The translations under genes were made by a program, and so were the position numbers. Shown piece after piece: positions 63,152 through 64,000 of a stretch of DNA of 64,000 bases. The notes beneath the pieces were generated by a model. That model had not been told where the DNA came from. It worked only from the letters and a program-made list of their open reading frames with translations, and made no database searches. The stretch is from Pelagibacterium lacus. GTDB lineage: Bacteria; Pseudomonadota; Alphaproteobacteria; Rhizobiales; Devosiaceae. The DNA lies in assembly GCF_003345525.1 (NCBI RefSeq), contig NZ_QQNH01000004.1, positions 124,001 through 188,000 on the forward strand, given 5' to 3'. The number at the start of each line of letters is the position of its first letter. Position 1 is the stretch's first letter.

Positions 63152-64000
63152 ATGGTCTTGAGCGTGTCGCGTCCCTGGAAGCATCCGACCACAGGCGTCT
63201 ATTATTATCGGCGGGCCGTGCCCGAAGATTTGCGCGCCGTAATCGGTCGGCGCGAGGAAAAGCGCAGTCTCGGAACCAAAGACCCGGCCACCGCGAAGGC
63301 GGCCCACGCGACCGTTGCCGCCGAGATCGAGGCGAAGTGGGCTGGGATGCGCCAAGGTGTCCAGGCCATCACCAATAAGCAGGCCCACGCCATAGCGGGT
63401 GAGTTCTACCGGACATTGGTCGCTGCCTGGACCGATGATCCATTGCCAAGTCATGACGACGACGCGGAGACAAATGGGCTCTTGGGTCGTGAGGGCTTGG
63501 CTGCTTTTGCGGCGCTGCGACCGTATGAAGAGCAGAAGGCTATGGCATCGACCATGGCCGCCAATGACGATGACATTCATGCGTTTCTTTCCGGGCGGGG
63601 CATCCTGGTCGACCGCGACGGTTTCGAGCGTATCCGGAAAGCTGTAGGGAGCGCCCTGGCGCAGGGACACCAAACGCTGGCGCGACATGCCCAGGGCGAC
63701 TACCGAGATGATCCTGACGCAGATCGGTTTCCACCGGTTGCCGCGATCGAGCCGGTGAAGCTAGAGGCTCCCGCGCCGGGTCTTACATCCAAGGAGCTCT
63801 TCGACGAATACCAATCCGAAGCCAAGACCGCCCCGAGCACAGAGAAAAAATGGCGGGCTATCTTCGCCGCCTTGGTCAAATTCGTCGGCCACGACGATAT
63901 GCGCCGTATCACCGAAGACGACGTGTTGAGATGGAAGAACGCGCTTCTCGCAGACGGAGCGAGCAACAGGCACGTTCGCAACTCGCATCTTGCTTGCCTC
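63152..64000 (+). CDS. Tyrosine-type recombinase/integrase, N-terminal part (runs off the window)
   Basis: 283 codons read in frame from the ATG to the last base with no stop. The N-terminus reads SRPWKHPTTGVYYYRRAVPEDLRAVIGRREEKRSLGTKDPATAKAAHA, a DUF6538-type domain found in many alphaproteobacterial site-specific recombinases. Residues about 210-283 look like the SAM-like core-binding domain (LTSKELFDEYQSEAKTAPSTEKKWRAIFAALVKFVGHDDMRRITEDDVLRWKNALLADGASNRHVRNSHL). The catalytic R-H-R-Y domain lies beyond the window. It starts 88 bp after tRNA-Ser(GCT) and reads away from it, the usual layout of a tRNA-targeted island. Confidence 0.9.
   Translation, partial: MVLSVSRPWKHPTTGVYYYRRAVPEDLRAVIGRREEKRSLGTKDPATAKAAHATVAAEIEAKWAGMRQGVQAITNKQAHAIAGEFYRTLVAAWTDDPLPSHDDDAETNGLLGREGLAAFAALRPYEEQKAMASTMAANDDDIHAFLSGRGILVDRDGFERIRKAVGSALAQGHQTLARHAQGDYRDDPDADRFPPVAAIEPVKLEAPAPGLTSKELFDEYQSEAKTAPSTEKKWRAIFAALVKFVGHDDMRRITEDDVLRWKNALLADGASNRHVRNSHLACL

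Noticed and set aside
62960-63688. Minus-strand frame across tRNA-Ser(GCT) and the integrase
   Set aside because: It runs antisense through an intact tRNA and a recognisable recombinase, and its translation matches no known family.

Overview
The window is a gene-dense, high-GC stretch of alphaproteobacterial chromosome. The gene set points to Hyphomicrobiales: an IalB-family exported protein, a UbiL/UbiH-type hydroxylase, the order rpsF-rpsR-rplI / dnaB-alr-radA-cvpA-purF, and the order lptF-lptG-lptD-surA-pdxA-rsmA. A Devosia/Pelagibacterium-like lineage (Devosiaceae) is my best guess, from gene content only; no database search was possible. About 62 protein genes and two tRNA-Ser genes are supported.

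Layout. 1-6.2 kb: the 3' end of glmS, recG facing it, then sdhE-mfd. 6.3-13.6 kb: an IalB-like protein, a ubiquinone hydroxylase, TerC, a quinone oxidoreductase, tRNA-Ser(TGA), a RibD-like reductase and an exoD/membrane-hydrolase pair. 13.8-18.0 kb: a complete MCE (Mla-type) lipid transporter of permease, ATPase, MCE protein and lipoprotein. 18.2-20.4 kb: a YfgM-like TPR protein and der. 20.4-29.3 kb: a minus-strand housekeeping block (ribosomal S6-S18-L9, then dnaB-alr-radA-cvpA-purF-SDR). 29.8-36.1 kb: fatty-acid synthesis (fabD-fabG-acpP-fabF) followed by mltG, yicC and gmk. 36.1-43.4 kb, minus strand: lptF-lptG-lptD-surA-pdxA-rsmA, which links LPS export, outer-membrane biogenesis, vitamin B6 synthesis and rRNA methylation. 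43.5-47.4 kb: holC, a DUF4344 peptidase, an ABC-F protein and ndk. 47.4-62.7 kb: a less conserved stretch with a divergent MarR/MFS efflux pair, a molybdopterin oxidoreductase overlapping an acyltransferase-like membrane protein, TauE, a glyoxalase-related protein, a GST, CsbD, a Gly-rich membrane protein, a PLP lyase divergent from an Lrp regulator, an AAC(3)-I-like acetyltransferase, a flavoprotein and a penicillin-acylase-family enzyme.

The right edge is the clearest accessory signal. tRNA-Ser(GCT) is followed 88 bp later by a tyrosine-recombinase gene that runs off the window. This is the usual arrangement of a tRNA-integrated genomic island, so its cargo would lie to the right, unseen. 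I found no CRISPR array, insertion sequence, toxin-antitoxin pair or recognisable defence system inside the window, and I do not claim a new system. The observations most worth following are the island boundary, candidate structured leaders at rpsF and fabD, paired alternative hairpins between radA and cvpA, nested repeats in the MCE protein, and a Cys-rich tail on the acyltransferase-like protein.
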